From Paenibacillus tianjinensis (GTDB lineage: Bacteria > Bacillota > Bacilli > Paenibacillales > Paenibacillaceae), in contig NZ_CP070969.1 in the NCBI RefSeq assembly GCF_017086365.1, forward strand, positions 1,302,001 through 1,366,000: DNA of 64,000 nt, read 5' to 3'. Under the pieces are notes generated by a model. The model made no database searches, was not told the DNA's origin, and was given only the letters and a program-made list of their open reading frames with translations. This document shows positions 26,858-35,465 of the stretch, piece after piece; positions within the stretch are counted from its first letter, which is position 1; the number at the start of each line of letters is the position of its first letter. The translations under genes and the position numbers were made by a program.

Positions 26858-27391
26858 ATGAGTGCAGGATCGGATTCATTAACAATAGACGAAATCAACC
26901 GAATGGGTAAAGAACAGTTTGTGGCGGCACTTGGCGGAATCTTCGAACATTCATCCTGGGTGGCAGAGGGGGTTTACCAGCATGTTCCGTTTCATTCGGT
27001 GGAAGAGCTGCACAATGTGATGCTGGAGACGGCACGGAGTGCACCGCGCAGCCAAGTTGAAGCCCTGCTTAGGTCCCATCCCGATCTGGCAACGAGACTT
27101 CAGGTTACCCCGCTGTCAGCGGCAGAGCAGCAGGGAGCGGGTCTGGACCGGCTGACGCCAGAGGAGTTCAAACTGCTCACGGAACTGAATGCGGCATATA
27201 CGGAGAAATTTCGTTTTCCATTTATTCTGGCCGTACGCGGTAAAAACAAGGATGACATCATAATGGCGATCGGGGAACGGGTTAACCGTCCGTTGGAAGA
27301 AGAATGGGAGCAGGCGCTTCATGAGATTGGCAAAATCACCGGTTTCCGGCTGCGCGATCTGCTGCCTGAGCCTGAGGGCACACAGTCATGA
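26858..27391 (+). CDS. uraD: OHCU decarboxylase
   Basis: 177 residues from the ATG at 26858; the frame is open to an ATG at 26774, but that lacks a ribosome-binding site and adds 28 residues unlike the family. It decarboxylates 2-oxo-4-hydroxy-4-carboxy-5-ureidoimidazoline to S-allantoin, the last step of urate breakdown to allantoin. Family motifs: FVAALGGIFEHSSWVAEG (catalytic His in FEHSSW), LLRSHPDLA and the FRFPFILAVRGKNKDDI stretch (FPFILAVRG). In B. subtilis this domain is fused to uricase (PucL); here it is free-standing. It overlaps uraH by four bases. Confidence 0.92.
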   Translation: MSAGSDSLTIDEINRMGKEQFVAALGGIFEHSSWVAEGVYQHVPFHSVEELHNVMLETARSAPRSQVEALLRSHPDLATRLQVTPLSAAEQQGAGLDRLTPEEFKLLTELNAAYTEKFRFPFILAVRGKNKDDIIMAIGERVNRPLEEEWEQALHEIGKITGFRLRDLLPEPEGTQS

Positions 27392-27771
27392 GCGGCAGGC
27401 TCACCACTCATGTGCTGGACCTGGCCCGGGGAGTGCCGGCGGCCGGGATGGCACTGGAGCTCTGGAAGCTTGACGGCGCTGCACGGGAGCTGTTGCGGGA
27501 AACGGTGACGAACGGCGACGGCAGACTGGATATCCCGCTGCTGGCGGGCAGCGAGCTTGCTCCCGGCAGCTATGAGCTGATATTTAGGGCCGGAGACTAT
27601 TTCCGCGGCAGTGATCCGGCAGACAAGGGCGCTTCGGGGGCTGCAGCGGATAATAATATTTCTTTTCTCGAACAAATTCCGATCCGTTTCAACATAGTCA
27701 ATCCTGCAGAGCATTATCATGTTCCGCTGCTAGTGGCTCAAGGAGGGTACAGCACGTACCGGGGAAGCTGA
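27388..27771 (+). CDS. uraH: 5-hydroxyisourate hydrolase
   Basis: 127-residue transthyretin-like enzyme that opens 5-hydroxyisourate to OHCU, the step before UraD. It has LTTHVLDLARGVPAAG at the N-terminus (active-site His in the THVLD motif), FNIVNPAEHYHVPLL (second active-site His) and the diagnostic YRGS end. Length equals the usual single-domain size. Start ATGA overlaps the uraD stop. An internal insertion of about ten residues around SDPADKGASGAAAD lengthens one loop. Confidence 0.92.
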   Translation: MSGRLTTHVLDLARGVPAAGMALELWKLDGAARELLRETVTNGDGRLDIPLLAGSELAPGSYELIFRAGDYFRGSDPADKGASGAAADNNISFLEQIPIRFNIVNPAEHYHVPLLVAQGGYSTYRGS

Positions 27772-27777
27772 TGATAC

Positions 27778-27833
27778 TATTCCCTGTATTCCCGGCCAAT
27801 CCCAAAATAGAATAATCACAAGTTCAATTATAT
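27778..27833. repeat. Dispersed repeat, copy A (partial)
   Basis: This stretch, just after uraH, matches 49493-49547 at most positions: TATTCCCTGTA, CGGCC, ATCCCA, AATAGA and TCACAAGTTCAA are shared in order. At 49 kb it is one arm of a long hairpin; here only that arm is present. Confidence 0.55.
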
Positions 27834-27857
27834 AAGATGGCCGGAGGTGACCGATTC

Positions 27858-29252
27858 ATGAAGGAAACGTATGAGCTTATCATCAAGAATGGGGACGTTG
27901 TGCTGCCCGGAGAAGTACGCAAGATGGACATCGCTGTGAAGAACGGAAAGATTGCCGCGCTGGGCGAGCAGCTGCCGGTTTATCCGGAGACCAAGGTCAT
28001 CGATGCGGAAGGACAGTATGTTCTGCCCGGCATGATCGATATGCATGTTCATTTTAATGAACCGGCGCTGGGCCATTGGGAAGGCTTCCGCAGCGGTTCG
28101 GCGTCGCTTGCCGCCGGAGGCTGCACCTGTTATGCGGATATGCCTCTGAACGGCAATCCGCCTACAGTGAATAAAGCTGCGCTGCAGCTCAAAGCTGAGG
28201 CGGCTGCCGGCAACTCCGCCGTGGATTATGTGCTGTGGGGCGGGCTGGTTCCCGGCAATCTGGATGATTTGGAGGAGCTGGCGGCTGCCGGTGTTACCGG
28301 CTTCAAGGCGTTCATCTCCAATCCCGGAGGTGAAGGAGAAGGACGGTTCCGCGAGGTGGATGATGATACCCTGTTCCAGGGAATGAAAAAAATCGCCGGG
28401 CTCGGCGGTATTCTTGCCCTGCATGCGGAGAGCGAGGAGATCACCGCAGTGCTGTCGGCTGATGCTGTACGCAGCGGCCGGACCAGTGCACGTGACTTTG
28501 CCGCTTCCCGTCCGGCGGAAGCTGAGCTGGAGGCCGTGGCGAGAGCGCTGCTGTACAGTGAACGCACCGGCTGCAGGCTGCATTTTGTGCATATCAGCAC
28601 GGCAGCAGCAATTGAAATGATCCATGAAGCCAAGCTCCGCGGGCTTGATGTGTCTGCAGAAACCTGCCCCCATTACCTGATTCTGAACGAGAACAGCCTG
28701 GAGGAGCTGGGAGTGCTGGCTAAATGCGCGCCGCCGCTGCGCAGCCCGGAGGAGCAGGAGAAGCTGTGGAAGGTGCTGGCAGACGGGCATATCGAGCTGA
28801 TCGCCTCGGATCATTCCCCTTGTCCGCCTGAGCTTAAGCTTGATCCCGGGCTGAGCTTCTTTGAAGCCTGGGGCGGTATCTCCGGGGCACAAAGCAGCCT
28901 GGAGCTGATGTTCCACGAAGGGGTTAATGTGCGCGGCCTGCCGGTTACGCTGATAGCCGCGCTGCTGGCAGAGCAGCCGGCCCGGCGGTTCGGGCTGGAC
29001 CACCGCAAAGGCTCGATCAAGCTTGGATTGGACGCCGATCTGGTGCTGCTGAACCCGAATCACTCCTATATGTTGAGCGCAGAGTATCTCTATTATCGTC
29101 ATAAACATAGCCCCTATACCGGCATGACCTTATCCTGCAAGGTTACGGCAACGATCAGCCGCGGAGCGGTGGTATATACCGCAGCAGACGGGCTATTGAT
29201 TGAGGATGGCGGCCAGTGGCTGCGGGTCAATGAAGGGCAGTCTTTATTATGA
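27858..29252 (+). CDS. allB: Allantoinase
   Basis: 464-residue cyclic amidohydrolase converting allantoin to allantoate. The start is the ATG at 27858: CCGGAGGTGA precedes it, and the longer frame begins before that site. Metal ligands are visible in DMHVHFNEP (His-x-His), GFKAFIS (the lysine that is carbamylated to bridge two zinc ions), LHAESEE, HFVHIST and SDHSPCP. The length fits allantoinases (about 450). It overlaps the next gene by four bases. Confidence 0.93.
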   Translation: MKETYELIIKNGDVVLPGEVRKMDIAVKNGKIAALGEQLPVYPETKVIDAEGQYVLPGMIDMHVHFNEPALGHWEGFRSGSASLAAGGCTCYADMPLNGNPPTVNKAALQLKAEAAAGNSAVDYVLWGGLVPGNLDDLEELAAAGVTGFKAFISNPGGEGEGRFREVDDDTLFQGMKKIAGLGGILALHAESEEITAVLSADAVRSGRTSARDFAASRPAEAELEAVARALLYSERTGCRLHFVHISTAAAIEMIHEAKLRGLDVSAETCPHYLILNENSLEELGVLAKCAPPLRSPEEQEKLWKVLADGHIELIASDHSPCPPELKLDPGLSFFEAWGGISGAQSSLELMFHEGVNVRGLPVTLIAALLAEQPARRFGLDHRKGSIKLGLDADLVLLNPNHSYMLSAEYLYYRHKHSPYTGMTLSCKVTATISRGAVVYTAADGLLIEDGGQWLRVNEGQSLL

Positions 29253-30496
29253 CAACGCCGACGATTAAGGCACCGGTGCTTGAGATGATGGAGCTGCTGG
29301 AGGAGCTTGCGGCCTTCAGCGCTCCAGGAGCCGGAGTATCCCGCCTTCTGTATACTCCGGAATGGCTCCGGGCGCATCAGTTCCTGCAGGAGAGGATGGC
29401 TGCCCTGGGTATGGAAGTAAGGCGTGATGAGGTCGGCAATGTCTATGGAAGATTTACAGGCTCGCAGACAGCCGATAAAGTCATATTAACCGGATCACAT
29501 ATTGACACCGTTCTGAACGGCGGGAAATATGACGGTGCATACGGGATTGCTGCTGCCGTTACTGCCCTGCATTATTTGCAGCAGACCTTCGGGCAGCCGC
29601 TGCGGACCGTGGAGGCAGTAGCCTTTTGCGAAGAAGAGGGCAGCCGGTTTCCCATCACCTTCTGGGGCTCGGGCAATGTAACAGGGATGTATAACGGAAG
29701 CGAAGCGGATAGCTGCTCAGATTCCCGGAGGGTAACCATCTCTTCGGCTATGGAAGCTTGCGGATTGGAACGTAAGCCCGGGAAGGGTCCCCGCAGAGAA
29801 GATATCGGCGCGTATGTTGAGCTGCATATCGAACAGGGGATCGTACTGGAGCAATCGGCTTTGGAGATTGGAATTGTTGAGGCTATCGCCGGGCAGCGGC
29901 GATTTCATGTGAAAGTTGGCGGCACCGCTAACCATGCCGGCACAACCCCGATGGGGCTGCGGCGGGATGCGCTAGCGGGTGCTGCAGAGATGCTGCTGGC
30001 GATGGAGCAGGCGGCAGTTCAGACCGGTGATCCGCTGGTAGCAACTTGCGGGAAGCTGGAGGCGTCCCCGGGTACGCCGAATGTCATACCGGGTGAGGTA
30101 CAGTTTACGCTGGATATCCGCCATAGCGAAGCTGAGCAGCTGGAGCGCTATTGTAGCGGCATTCAGGCACATTTCGAAAGAATTGCCGACAGCCGCGGAC
30201 TGACTTTGGAGCTCACAGCAACCTTAGCTACCACTCCAGCGCCTATGGATGAGGGGCTGAAGAGGCTGCTGGAGCAGATCAGCCAACAGCAGGGGAGAAG
30301 CTTCCGCACGATGGTTAGCGGAGCAGGCCATGATGCACAGCTCTTCGCACCCCTATGTCCTACAGCAATGATTTTTGTGCCGAGCCGGGCCGGAATCAGC
30401 CATTCACCGGATGAATACTCTTCACCGGAAGAGCTGGCTGCCGGATTGAATGTATTAACGGCCATATTATATGAGTTGGCTTATAAAGAAAGCTGA
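29249..30496 (+). CDS. allC: Allantoate amidohydrolase
   Basis: 415-residue M20-family amidohydrolase (allantoate amidohydrolase/N-carbamoyl amino acid hydrolase branch; PucF in B. subtilis). Metal-site motifs: TGSHIDTVLNGGKYDG (His and bridging Asp), CEEEGSRFPITFWGSGN (metal Glu), ELHIEQG and the C-terminal SGAGHDAQ. It hydrolyses allantoate to ureidoglycine with release of ammonia and CO2. Four-base overlap with allantoinase and 21 bases before the aminotransferase gene, so it is one operon. Confidence 0.9.
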   Translation: MTTPTIKAPVLEMMELLEELAAFSAPGAGVSRLLYTPEWLRAHQFLQERMAALGMEVRRDEVGNVYGRFTGSQTADKVILTGSHIDTVLNGGKYDGAYGIAAAVTALHYLQQTFGQPLRTVEAVAFCEEEGSRFPITFWGSGNVTGMYNGSEADSCSDSRRVTISSAMEACGLERKPGKGPRREDIGAYVELHIEQGIVLEQSALEIGIVEAIAGQRRFHVKVGGTANHAGTTPMGLRRDALAGAAEMLLAMEQAAVQTGDPLVATCGKLEASPGTPNVIPGEVQFTLDIRHSEAEQLERYCSGIQAHFERIADSRGLTLELTATLATTPAPMDEGLKRLLEQISQQQGRSFRTMVSGAGHDAQLFAPLCPTAMIFVPSRAGISHSPDEYSSPEELAAGLNVLTAILYELAYKES

Positions 30497-30517
30497 ACAT
30501 CAGAGGGAGAGGTTCTC

Positions 30518-31750
30518 ATGAAGCGGTACGAAGATTTGTCACCGTCCTTGCGGTGTATCATGACCCCGGGACCGGTGGAGGTCGATCCGCGCGTACTGCG
30601 GGCGATGTCTTTTCCGGTTCTGGGCCAGTTTGATCCTGAATTTACGGATATTATGAACGAGACCATGGGGATGCTCCGTGAGCTGTTTGCTACGAACAAT
30701 AAATGGGCTTTTCCGGTCGACGGCACTTCGCGTTCCGGTATTGAAGCGGTAATGGTCAGTTTAATCGCACCTGGCGACCGGGTGCTGATTCCGATCTTTG
30801 GCCGCTTCGGCCATTTGCTGCATGAAATCGCCGAACGCTGCGGTGCAGAGGTCTATACCATTGAGAAAGCCTGGGGCAGCGTATTTGCTCCCGAGGAAGT
30901 GATTTCCGCGATCCAAAGCATTAAGCCGGATATAGTAGCTATTGTTCACGGGGAAACCTCCACGGGCCGGGTGCAGCCGCTGGCCGAGATCGGGCGAGCC
31001 TGCCGTGAGCAGGATGCCCTGCTCATCGTGGATGCCGTTGCAACAATCGGCGGTGTGCCGGTGGAGACGGATGCCTGGATGCTGGACGCTGTCATCGGCG
31101 GTACACAGAAATGCCTGTCGATTCCCTCCGGGATGGCACCGGTTACGTATAATGAACGGGCGGAAGCCAAACTGCTGAAGCGCAAGCAGGTAGAGCGCGG
31201 GCTCAGAACAGGCGAGTTCGAAGCGGGGGAGCTGCCTCCTGTGCGAAGCAATTATTTTGACTTAAGCATGCTGCAGGATTATTGGAGTCCGCAGCGGCTG
31301 AACCATCATACGGAGATGACTTCGATGCTCTATGCACTGCGTGAAGGGCTGCGGCTGGTGCTGGAGGAAGGCCTTCGGGCACGGCATGCCAGACATGCGC
31401 TGCATGAAGAGGCGCTTACAGCCGGACTATCGGCGATGGGCCTGGAGCTGTATGGCGATCCGGAGAGCAAGCTGACAGTGGTTACCTGCGTCCGGATTCC
31501 GGAGGGGATTGACGGGGAGTCTGTTCGCAGTATGCTGCTTAACCGCTTTGGCATCGAGATTGCCAGCTCCTTCGGGCCGCTCAAAGGACAAATCTGGCGA
31601 ATTGGCACGATGGGCTTCAGCTGCCGTGAAAATAATGTGCTGCGGGTACTAGGAGCGCTTGAGGCCACGCTTTTGCGGCATGGGCATCCTCTTCCCGCCG
31701 GCCTCGGTGTCCAGGCGGCACTTGACGTATACGAGGCAAAAGTAAGATAA
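30518..31750 (+). CDS. pucG: PLP aminotransferase, PucG-like (ureidoglycine-glyoxylate)
   Basis: 410-residue class V, fold-type I aminotransferase. MTPGPVEVDPRVLRAM near the N-terminus and the PLP-lysine motif GGTQKCLSIPSG (about residue 200) match the alanine/serine-glyoxylate aminotransferase group; FPVDGTSRSGIEA binds the cofactor phosphate. B. subtilis PucG transfers the amino group of S-ureidoglycine to glyoxylate, giving oxalurate and glycine, and lies in the puc cluster. The immediate position after allantoate amidohydrolase, which makes ureidoglycine, supports that reaction here. Start ATG with GAGGGAGAGG. Confidence 0.88.
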   Translation: MKRYEDLSPSLRCIMTPGPVEVDPRVLRAMSFPVLGQFDPEFTDIMNETMGMLRELFATNNKWAFPVDGTSRSGIEAVMVSLIAPGDRVLIPIFGRFGHLLHEIAERCGAEVYTIEKAWGSVFAPEEVISAIQSIKPDIVAIVHGETSTGRVQPLAEIGRACREQDALLIVDAVATIGGVPVETDAWMLDAVIGGTQKCLSIPSGMAPVTYNERAEAKLLKRKQVERGLRTGEFEAGELPPVRSNYFDLSMLQDYWSPQRLNHHTEMTSMLYALREGLRLVLEEGLRARHARHALHEEALTAGLSAMGLELYGDPESKLTVVTCVRIPEGIDGESVRSMLLNRFGIEIASSFGPLKGQIWRIGTMGFSCRENNVLRVLGALEATLLRHGHPLPAGLGVQAALDVYEAKVR

Positions 31751-31830
31751 TCGTCTGAATAGGCAACGGGACTAAAATAAATGCAATAAGGCTGCCCGGC
31801 TGAGCCGGACGGTTCAGGCATTACCCAGGA

Positions 31831-31872
31831 AACGGCTTGCGTCCCGCAAAGGGGCGGCATAGCCGTTTTTAT
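31831..31872 (+). terminator. Terminator or attenuator between pucG and adenine deaminase
   Basis: AACGGCT / AGCCGTT stem with an inner TGC..CCC / GGG..GCA stem, followed by TTTTATT. It is preceded by a CCGGCT-g-AGCCGG hairpin at about 31796-31811. It ends 34 bases before the adenine deaminase start, which allows a role as attenuator. Confidence 0.7.
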
Positions 31873-31905
31873 TAAAATAAAAGCAAATCGGAGGGAGTGG
31901 AAGTC

Positions 31906-33711
31906 ATGACGTTTAAAAGAAAACCGCTTGCGGATTGTGTGCCTGAGCTTGTGGCTACAGCCCGCGGCGATCAGCCGGCATCTCTGGTCATCACGGGAGG
32001 AAAGCTGGTCAATGTGGTCTCGGGGGAGATTTTGGAGGGGATGTCTGTTGCGGTACAAGGGGGACGCATTGCCTATGTCGGCAAGGACGTCTCTCATACG
32101 ATTGGTGAAGGTACAAAGATTATTGATGCAGCCGGCAAATATATTGCTCCCGGATTACTTGACGGACATTGCCATATCGAAAGCACACAGCTGACCGTTA
32201 CCGAATTTGCCCGTGCGGTGCTGCCGATGGGAACGACGGGCGGATTCTTTGATGCGCATGAAATCGCCAATGTGTTCGGGCTGAAGGGGATTAAGCTGAT
32301 GCTGGATGAAATGCGCGGCACGCCGCTTGCCGCGTATATGCAGGTAGCTTCCTGTGTACCTTCGGCAGGGGCGGAGTTCGAAACAACCGGCGCCTCACTC
32401 GGACCGGCCGAGATTGCAGAAGCCTATACCTGGGGTGAGGATGTCATCGCTCTGGGTGAAGTTATGAACTTCCCGGGCGTGGTATATGGCGATAATAAAA
32501 TGATCGGCGAAATCCAGGCGACACTCCGTGCCGGCAGATACGTGGATGGGCATTTCACCTGGCCGTCCAGCGACTGGAGACTTCCGGTTTATGCCGCCGC
32601 CGGTGTAACCGGCGACCATGAATGTGTAACGGCTGAGGATGTCATGGAACGTGTCCGACTGGGGATGTATGCCAAAATGCGCCGCGGCTCCGCCTGGCAT
32701 GATGTAGCGAAGACGATCACTGCGCATACGGAGCACGGGCTGGACCCGCGCCGGATGATGCTGGTCACCGATGATCGCAGCTCGGAATCGCTGCGCGACG
32801 AGGGACATATGGATTTTGTCGTACGCCATGCGATCTCCCAAGGGGTAAAACCGGTGATTGCCTTCCAGATGGCAACCATTAACACCGCTGAACGCTTCGG
32901 CGTAGCCCGTGATATCGGCTCGATTACGCCGGGCTCCTGTGCGGATATTATTTTGCTGGATGGAAATCTGGCCGATGTCCATGTAGTAACGACAATAGCT
33001 GCCGGTGTGGTGGTGGCTGAGAACGGCATTATGACAGCTGAGCTTCCGTCTTATACCTATCCTGAGGAGGTGCGGTCTTCGGTTCATCTGCAGCAGCTTC
33101 CGGTGCCGGAAGACTTTGTGATCCATGCTCCGGTGGAGTCAGGCACCCTCGCTACCCGGGTAATCAAGGTCATCGAGAATCATGTGGAGACAGAAGAACG
33201 GATCGTACAGCTGCCGGTAGAGAACGGGGTGCTGCAGGTTGGAAACGGACTCTGCAAAATCGCAGTATTTGAACGGCACAAAGGGACCGGCAACAAATCG
33301 GTAGGTGTAGTTGAGGGGATCGGCTTCCAGGAGCCGGCGGCTATTGCCATGACGGTTGCCCATGACAGCCACAATGTGCTGGTGATCGGCAATGATGATG
33401 TCCTGATGGCAAAAGCAGCAGCTGCGGTAGCAGAGGCTCAAGGCGGTGTGGCTGTAATTACAGGGACCGGTACCACGCTATTCCCGCTGGCCATCGCCGG
33501 TCTAATGTCTGCAGAGCCGTTTGAGGTAGCCGCCGCCCAGTCTGCGGCAATCAGTACAGTACTGTATGATGCAGGCTGCACGCTGAATTATGCTTTTATG
33601 ACCCTGTCTCTGCTGGCGTTAGCAGTTATTCCGACCTTGCGGATTTCTGATAAGGGTCTGGTGCGGATTTCACCGGAAGAGGGCATTCAGCTCGTATCTT
33701 TATTCTGCTAG
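31906..33711 (+). CDS. ade: Adenine deaminase
   Basis: 601-residue amidohydrolase converting adenine to hypoxanthine and ammonia. Start ATG at 31906 after CGGAGGGAG (the GTG at 31897 is too close to that site). Motifs: IAPGLLDGHCHIESTQ (metal His pair), LGEVMNFPGVVYGD, GHFTWPSS, TDDRSSESLRDEGHMD and the C-terminal adenine-deaminase domain from about 410 with GTGTTLFPLAIAGLMS. The length is typical. It feeds adenine into the hypoxanthine-xanthine-urate route. A leader terminator precedes it and a strong terminator follows, so it may be regulated apart from the ureide operon. Confidence 0.93.
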   Translation: MTFKRKPLADCVPELVATARGDQPASLVITGGKLVNVVSGEILEGMSVAVQGGRIAYVGKDVSHTIGEGTKIIDAAGKYIAPGLLDGHCHIESTQLTVTEFARAVLPMGTTGGFFDAHEIANVFGLKGIKLMLDEMRGTPLAAYMQVASCVPSAGAEFETTGASLGPAEIAEAYTWGEDVIALGEVMNFPGVVYGDNKMIGEIQATLRAGRYVDGHFTWPSSDWRLPVYAAAGVTGDHECVTAEDVMERVRLGMYAKMRRGSAWHDVAKTITAHTEHGLDPRRMMLVTDDRSSESLRDEGHMDFVVRHAISQGVKPVIAFQMATINTAERFGVARDIGSITPGSCADIILLDGNLADVHVVTTIAAGVVVAENGIMTAELPSYTYPEEVRSSVHLQQLPVPEDFVIHAPVESGTLATRVIKVIENHVETEERIVQLPVENGVLQVGNGLCKIAVFERHKGTGNKSVGVVEGIGFQEPAAIAMTVAHDSHNVLVIGNDDVLMAKAAAAVAEAQGGVAVITGTGTTLFPLAIAGLMSAEPFEVAAAQSAAISTVLYDAGCTLNYAFMTLSLLALAVIPTLRISDKGLVRISPEEGIQLVSLFC

Positions 33712-33742
33712 GCGTCAATTCGCCGGATTCCCGTATACTACC

Positions 33743-33787
33743 AAAAGTGCCTCCAGCCGGTTACCGGTCTGGAGGCACTTTTTTCTA
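33743..33787 (+). terminator. Strong terminator of the purine cluster
   Basis: AAAAGTGCCTCCAG / CTGGAGGCACTTTTTT, a near-perfect hairpin with inner CCGG/CCGG, 32 bases after the adenine deaminase stop. The following ~285 bases to 34072 are AT-rich and I see no gene in them. Confidence 0.9.
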
Positions 33788-34072
33788 TATGAAGGACTCT
33801 GCAAAAATCCAACTAAACTCCTTATCTTTCACTCCAACGCAGTCGGATTGCAGAGCCTCACCTTCCAGAAATAACCGGAATGGTTACAGTTCTGACATAA
33901 GGGACATAATATTAACCGATTCATCACATTTCGAAACATATATTTTGAGATTTTTAATAAAAAATATTAACAAACCGCCAAGATTCGACGATAATACTTT
34001 TAAATTAATTAAAATTAGTGCCAATTCGTAGTCTGCTGAACAGTTACTGAAAGTTCAAATATAAGGAACGGG

Positions 34073-34534
34073 GTGTATGAGATGATCAGATTAGATACAC
34101 AGGACATTGTGAATATCACAATGAAGCAAATTGCCGGTATTTTTAAGATGGAGCCGCTTGAGCTCAGATTTGTTAATGATTTTCGGGGGGAGCAATATCT
34201 GCTAACCAATGATAAGCTGCATCTCAGCAACCAGCAATATTGGGCAAAGGTTATGGATTGTGTGTTCGATAACCATGTCAGACCGGTTTTGATGTGTGAA
34301 GTGCTGTATTTCCTCCGCAATGAATTTATGGAGAGTGACATTAAGCTTATGTTTTCTTACGATTTTGCTGAAGGTGCAAATGGGCTGGCAACGGCAACTG
34401 CTGAGGTTTGCTTCAATGATTCCCCGGAGCTGCAGCCGGCTGAAATTGCTGAATTGATTGATTTTGCATTGGCCTTGCAGGATAAGAATTGGTTTGAGGA
34501 ACTGACCGCTAAATACAAACAATTAACCGCATAA
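34073..34534 (+). CDS. Uncharacterised protein with IDEAL-like C-terminus
   Basis: 153 residues from GTG at 34073 (AAGGA five bases upstream); an ATG at 34082 is an alternative. No signal peptide or membrane helix. The last ~30 residues (ELIDFALALQDKNWFEELTAKY) resemble the IDEAL motif, a short helical tail in Bacillales proteins (ComK-binding and cold-shock related) with alternating Leu/Ile and Asp. The middle is acidic and carries aromatic residues. Monocistronic, with its own terminator. The rest does not match a family I know. Confidence 0.6.
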   Translation: MYEMIRLDTQDIVNITMKQIAGIFKMEPLELRFVNDFRGEQYLLTNDKLHLSNQQYWAKVMDCVFDNHVRPVLMCEVLYFLRNEFMESDIKLMFSYDFAEGANGLATATAEVCFNDSPELQPAEIAELIDFALALQDKNWFEELTAKYKQLTA

Positions 34535-34573
34535 GCTTCATGCGCAAGCTATAGAATACATTTAAATATAAGA

Positions 34574-34617
34574 GCCGCTAGATCTGCCAGTTTACAGCTG
34601 AGATTAGCGGCTTATTT
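34574..34617 (+). terminator. Terminator after the IDEAL-like gene
   Basis: GCCGCTA / TAGCGGC stem, extended by ATCT/AGAT, followed by TTATTT. Confidence 0.65.
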
Positions 34618-34829
34618 GAAATAGAATGAGGGCTATGCATAATCTCCTGTTTAGAAGAAGGCGAATGAACCGGGGGGCTTTCTGCTGCCAGCCATCCCTG
34701 AGCGTTGTCAGTAACCATTTGTGCGAGAAAGACAAGCCACTCCCTGCTATCGTTCAAGCAGGGTGCAGTTATGAGTTCCCCGCGTTCTCCTCCGCCTAAA
34801 GGCGAAATGCTCCCGTCCTTCCACCGCAA

Positions 34830-34977
34830 GCTCATGCAATGTTTCCAAAAGGGGGGATAATCGATTACTCGGCGGTCCGACAAAAACCTGCGCAGATAGG
34901 TGCGGACAACCTTGGTGTTTGGTGGCTTCGGGTGTTCCGATTTGGGCAAGAATAACGCCGATAGGAGACGGGTTCAT
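34830..34977 (-). pseudogene. Ferrochelatase (hemH) N-terminal relic
   Basis: The minus strand reads MNPSPIGVILAQIGTPEA, then after one extra base near 34921 continues in another frame as NTKVVRTYLRRFLSDRRVIDYPPFWK. This corresponds to the conserved N-terminus of ferrochelatases (GILLANLGTP...VRRYLxxFLSDxRVVD). Beyond that the similarity is lost, although the frame remains open to 34578. Only about 45 of roughly 310 residues are recognisable, so it is a broken fragment. The remaining gap 34990-35465 shows no gene that I can support. Confidence 0.65.
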
Positions 34978-35465
34978 TTGAGCGGACACTCACTTTCAGA
35001 AAACTTGACATCGCTATAAAATATCACATCACTTGCTCTGGACACAATACATAAAATCATAGGCTTATCATAAGACGGAGAAAATGGGAGATTTTGAGAG
35101 TAAGATCAAATATATTTTTTATGTTAATCGCAAAAAGTGACTTTTCTTATAGGGTGTGTGATTTTATATACAGAGAAAAGAAGCGGATATTTGATACCAT
35201 CAAGCCAGAAATTACCTCTGAGAGGTTCATAGTTTTTATGTTTAATTCACCCTTTTATGTGAATTGTTTCACCTTATAGTAGAATTAGTAAATATGTGAA
35301 CGCATCTTCTGAAGCACAAGACTGGGTCATGAGGAACTGGAGAGGGGGGATGATTTCTTATGAAGAGACATGTTGTTCTTCGTAAGAAAGGACGGGAGAG
35401 GACCAGCAGGGGGATTTTTTCGAAGAGCTATATACTACTGGGGATTTGGTAAAGGAGAATATGCA

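Noticed and set aside
27828..29108. 426-codon minus-strand frame across allantoinase
   Set aside because: Its length reflects the codon bias of allantoinase on the other strand; all motifs are on the plus strand.
33747..34031. 94-codon frame after adenine deaminase
   Set aside because: It begins inside the terminator hairpin of the purine cluster and has no ribosome-binding site.
35094..35279. 61-codon plus-strand frame in the gap before the FMN protein
   Set aside because: TTG start without ribosome-binding site and AT-rich composition; no motif.
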